Source: Synanceia verrucosa
Lineage: Eukaryota > Chordata > Actinopteri > Perciformes > Synanceiidae
Assembly (NCBI GenBank): GCA_029721515.1
Contig: CM056551.1
Location: 24,104,437 to 24,168,436, forward strand
Direction: 5' to 3'
DNA: 64,000 nucleotides
Under the pieces are notes generated by a model. The model was not told the origin of the DNA and did not search any database. It saw only the letters and a program-made list of their open reading frames with translations. The position numbers were made by a program, and so were the translations under genes. This document shows, in pieces, positions 62,688 to 64,000 of the stretch (within the stretch, counting starts at the first letter, position 1; the number at the start of each line of letters is the position of its first letter).

Positions 62688-64000
62688 TCATGGAAAAAAT
62701 TATTAGACCACCCTTGTTTTCTTCAATTTCTTGTTAATTTTAATGCCTGGCTCAACTAAAGGTACATTTGTTTGGACAATTATAATGATAACAACAAAAA
62801 TAGCTCATGAGCGTTTAATTTAAGAACTAAGGATTATTCATTTTCCATGGTTTTCTTGATAATAACCAAAATTACTTAAATTCTTACATCAGTAGCTATG
62901 GCATTGTACCGCCAAAAACACTACTTTTAAGCATTCCATGTTTTCTTTTCTGTTTGCTTTAAACACGATACACACAAGAGGTAATACTTGATTGCATAAC
63001 CATTGTTTTTGATGACTGCAGCCATGCGTCTTGGCATGCTCTCCACCAGCTTCTGACATTGTTCTGCTGTCACAGCAGCCCATTCCTGTTGGACAAATTC
63101 AAACAAATTTTCTTTGTTTTTGGGCTTGTGGTTCTCCATTTTGAGTTTGATGATTTTCCACAGGTTTTCAATTGGATTAAGATCTGGTGATTGAGCAGGC
63201 CAAGGCATGGTGCGAATGTTGTGGTTCTCCATCCAGGCTTTAACTGACCTTGCTGTGTGGCAAGGGGCATTGTCTTGTTGGAAAATCCAGTCATTCGAGG
63301 CAGGAAAGAGTTTTCCAGCTGATGGAAGAAGACTGTTTTCAAGGGTAGTCCTGTACTTGACCTGGTTCATTCGGCCTTCACACAATTGCATTTGCCCTGT
63401 TCCACTCAGACTGAAACAACCCCAGATCATGACTGATCCACCCCCATGTTTTACTGTAGGGGCAAGACAGTCTGGGTTGTAAGCTTCTCCAGGCTTCCTC
63501 CTAACCAGTAAGTTGGCTGGAGAGGGCATCAATTCAAAATTGGATTCATCACTGAAGAGAACCTTAGCCCAATCATCAACAGTCCAATCCTTGTGGTCTC
63601 GAGCAAAAGTAACCGGCCTTCCTCTGCCTTTCATTGAGAAGGGCTTCACTAGCTCTGTGTGACTTCAAACCAGCTTCTGGCAAGTCCACTTTGAACTGTC
63701 CTTGCCGAGCAAGTCACATTTCTCGACAGTGCCCACTCATTTTTAAGGTCCCTGGAGGTCTGAATCGACCTTTCCTGACACAGGAACGGATGAGTGCACG
63801 GTCATCTCGTGGGGTAGAAAGACGCGTTTGGGCCACGGCCAGGTAGCAATTTGGTAGTGCCATGTTCAGCTTGTTTTTTTGTTGTAATGAACGGCTGTCT
63901 TGGAGATCTTCAGTTTTTCGCTACCTGTCTCTCACTCATGCCAATTTCCAGCAGTGCCAAGATGGCTGCCTTTGTTGTTTCACATATTTCTTTTTTTTTT
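62685..64000 (-). mobile_element. Tc1-like transposon, copy 2, cut by window edge
   Basis: Begins CAGTCATGGAAAAAATTATT and matches copy 1 (35240-36848) in reverse orientation through most of its length. The other end is beyond the window. A 240-codon minus-strand frame (63649-62927) covers the catalytic domain with SDESNF, QQDNAPCH and NPIENLW. Upstream of it (63600-64000) small insertions and deletions break the frame through the helix-turn-helix region, so this copy is not intact. Confidence 0.92.

Overview
The window is vertebrate nuclear DNA, most likely from a teleost (percomorph-like) fish. Genes are split by GT-AG introns, introns and spacers are AT-rich, and there are many CA/TG and TA microsatellites, Tc1-like transposons and a tRNA-headed SINE-like repeat of a kind common in fish. 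No bacterial, phage or CRISPR-like content was seen.

Five genes lie in the order and orientation that I recall for human chromosome 5q13: polk(+), ankdd1b(+), poc5(-), sv2c(+), iqgap2(+). Three are complete at coding level: ankdd1b (15 coding exons, 553 aa), poc5 (14 coding exons, 635 aa) and sv2c (12 coding exons, 734 aa). polk enters from the left edge with its last 514 residues, and iqgap2 leaves at the right edge with only its first two coding exons. Exon boundaries were assigned by hand from splice sites and checked for reading-phase continuity across every junction.

Layout: 1-4962, the polk 3' half (thumb HhH, little finger, two UBZ fingers, C-terminal PIP-like motif), with a deleted Tc1-like element in an intron. 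5583-10117, ankdd1b, an ankyrin-repeat/death-domain protein with about one repeat per exon. 10322-18850, poc5 on the minus strand, tail-to-tail with ankdd1b; its presumed promoter carries two CCAAT boxes and a perfect RFX X-box. 18850-23900, spacer with dispersed repeats and TAA/TTA inverted repeats. About 23900-53200, sv2c, including an inferred 5' UTR exon, an 11.6 kb intron holding two Tc1-like elements and one SINE-like copy, and a probable long 3' UTR. 53200-55250, AT-rich spacer with very long TA repeats. 55268-64000, the iqgap2 start and introns, with a second copy of the 35.2 kb Tc1 family cut by the window edge.

The genes form a conserved neighbourhood, not a pathway: translesion synthesis (polk), an uncharacterised scaffold (ankdd1b), centriole elongation (poc5), synaptic vesicle function (sv2c) and a cytoskeletal scaffold (iqgap2). 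I found no convincing undescribed biological system. The best leads are the poc5 X-box, a CaaX-like C-terminus on ankdd1b, SINE copies that differ by loss or duplication of the Pol III B box, and unclassified dispersed repeats.
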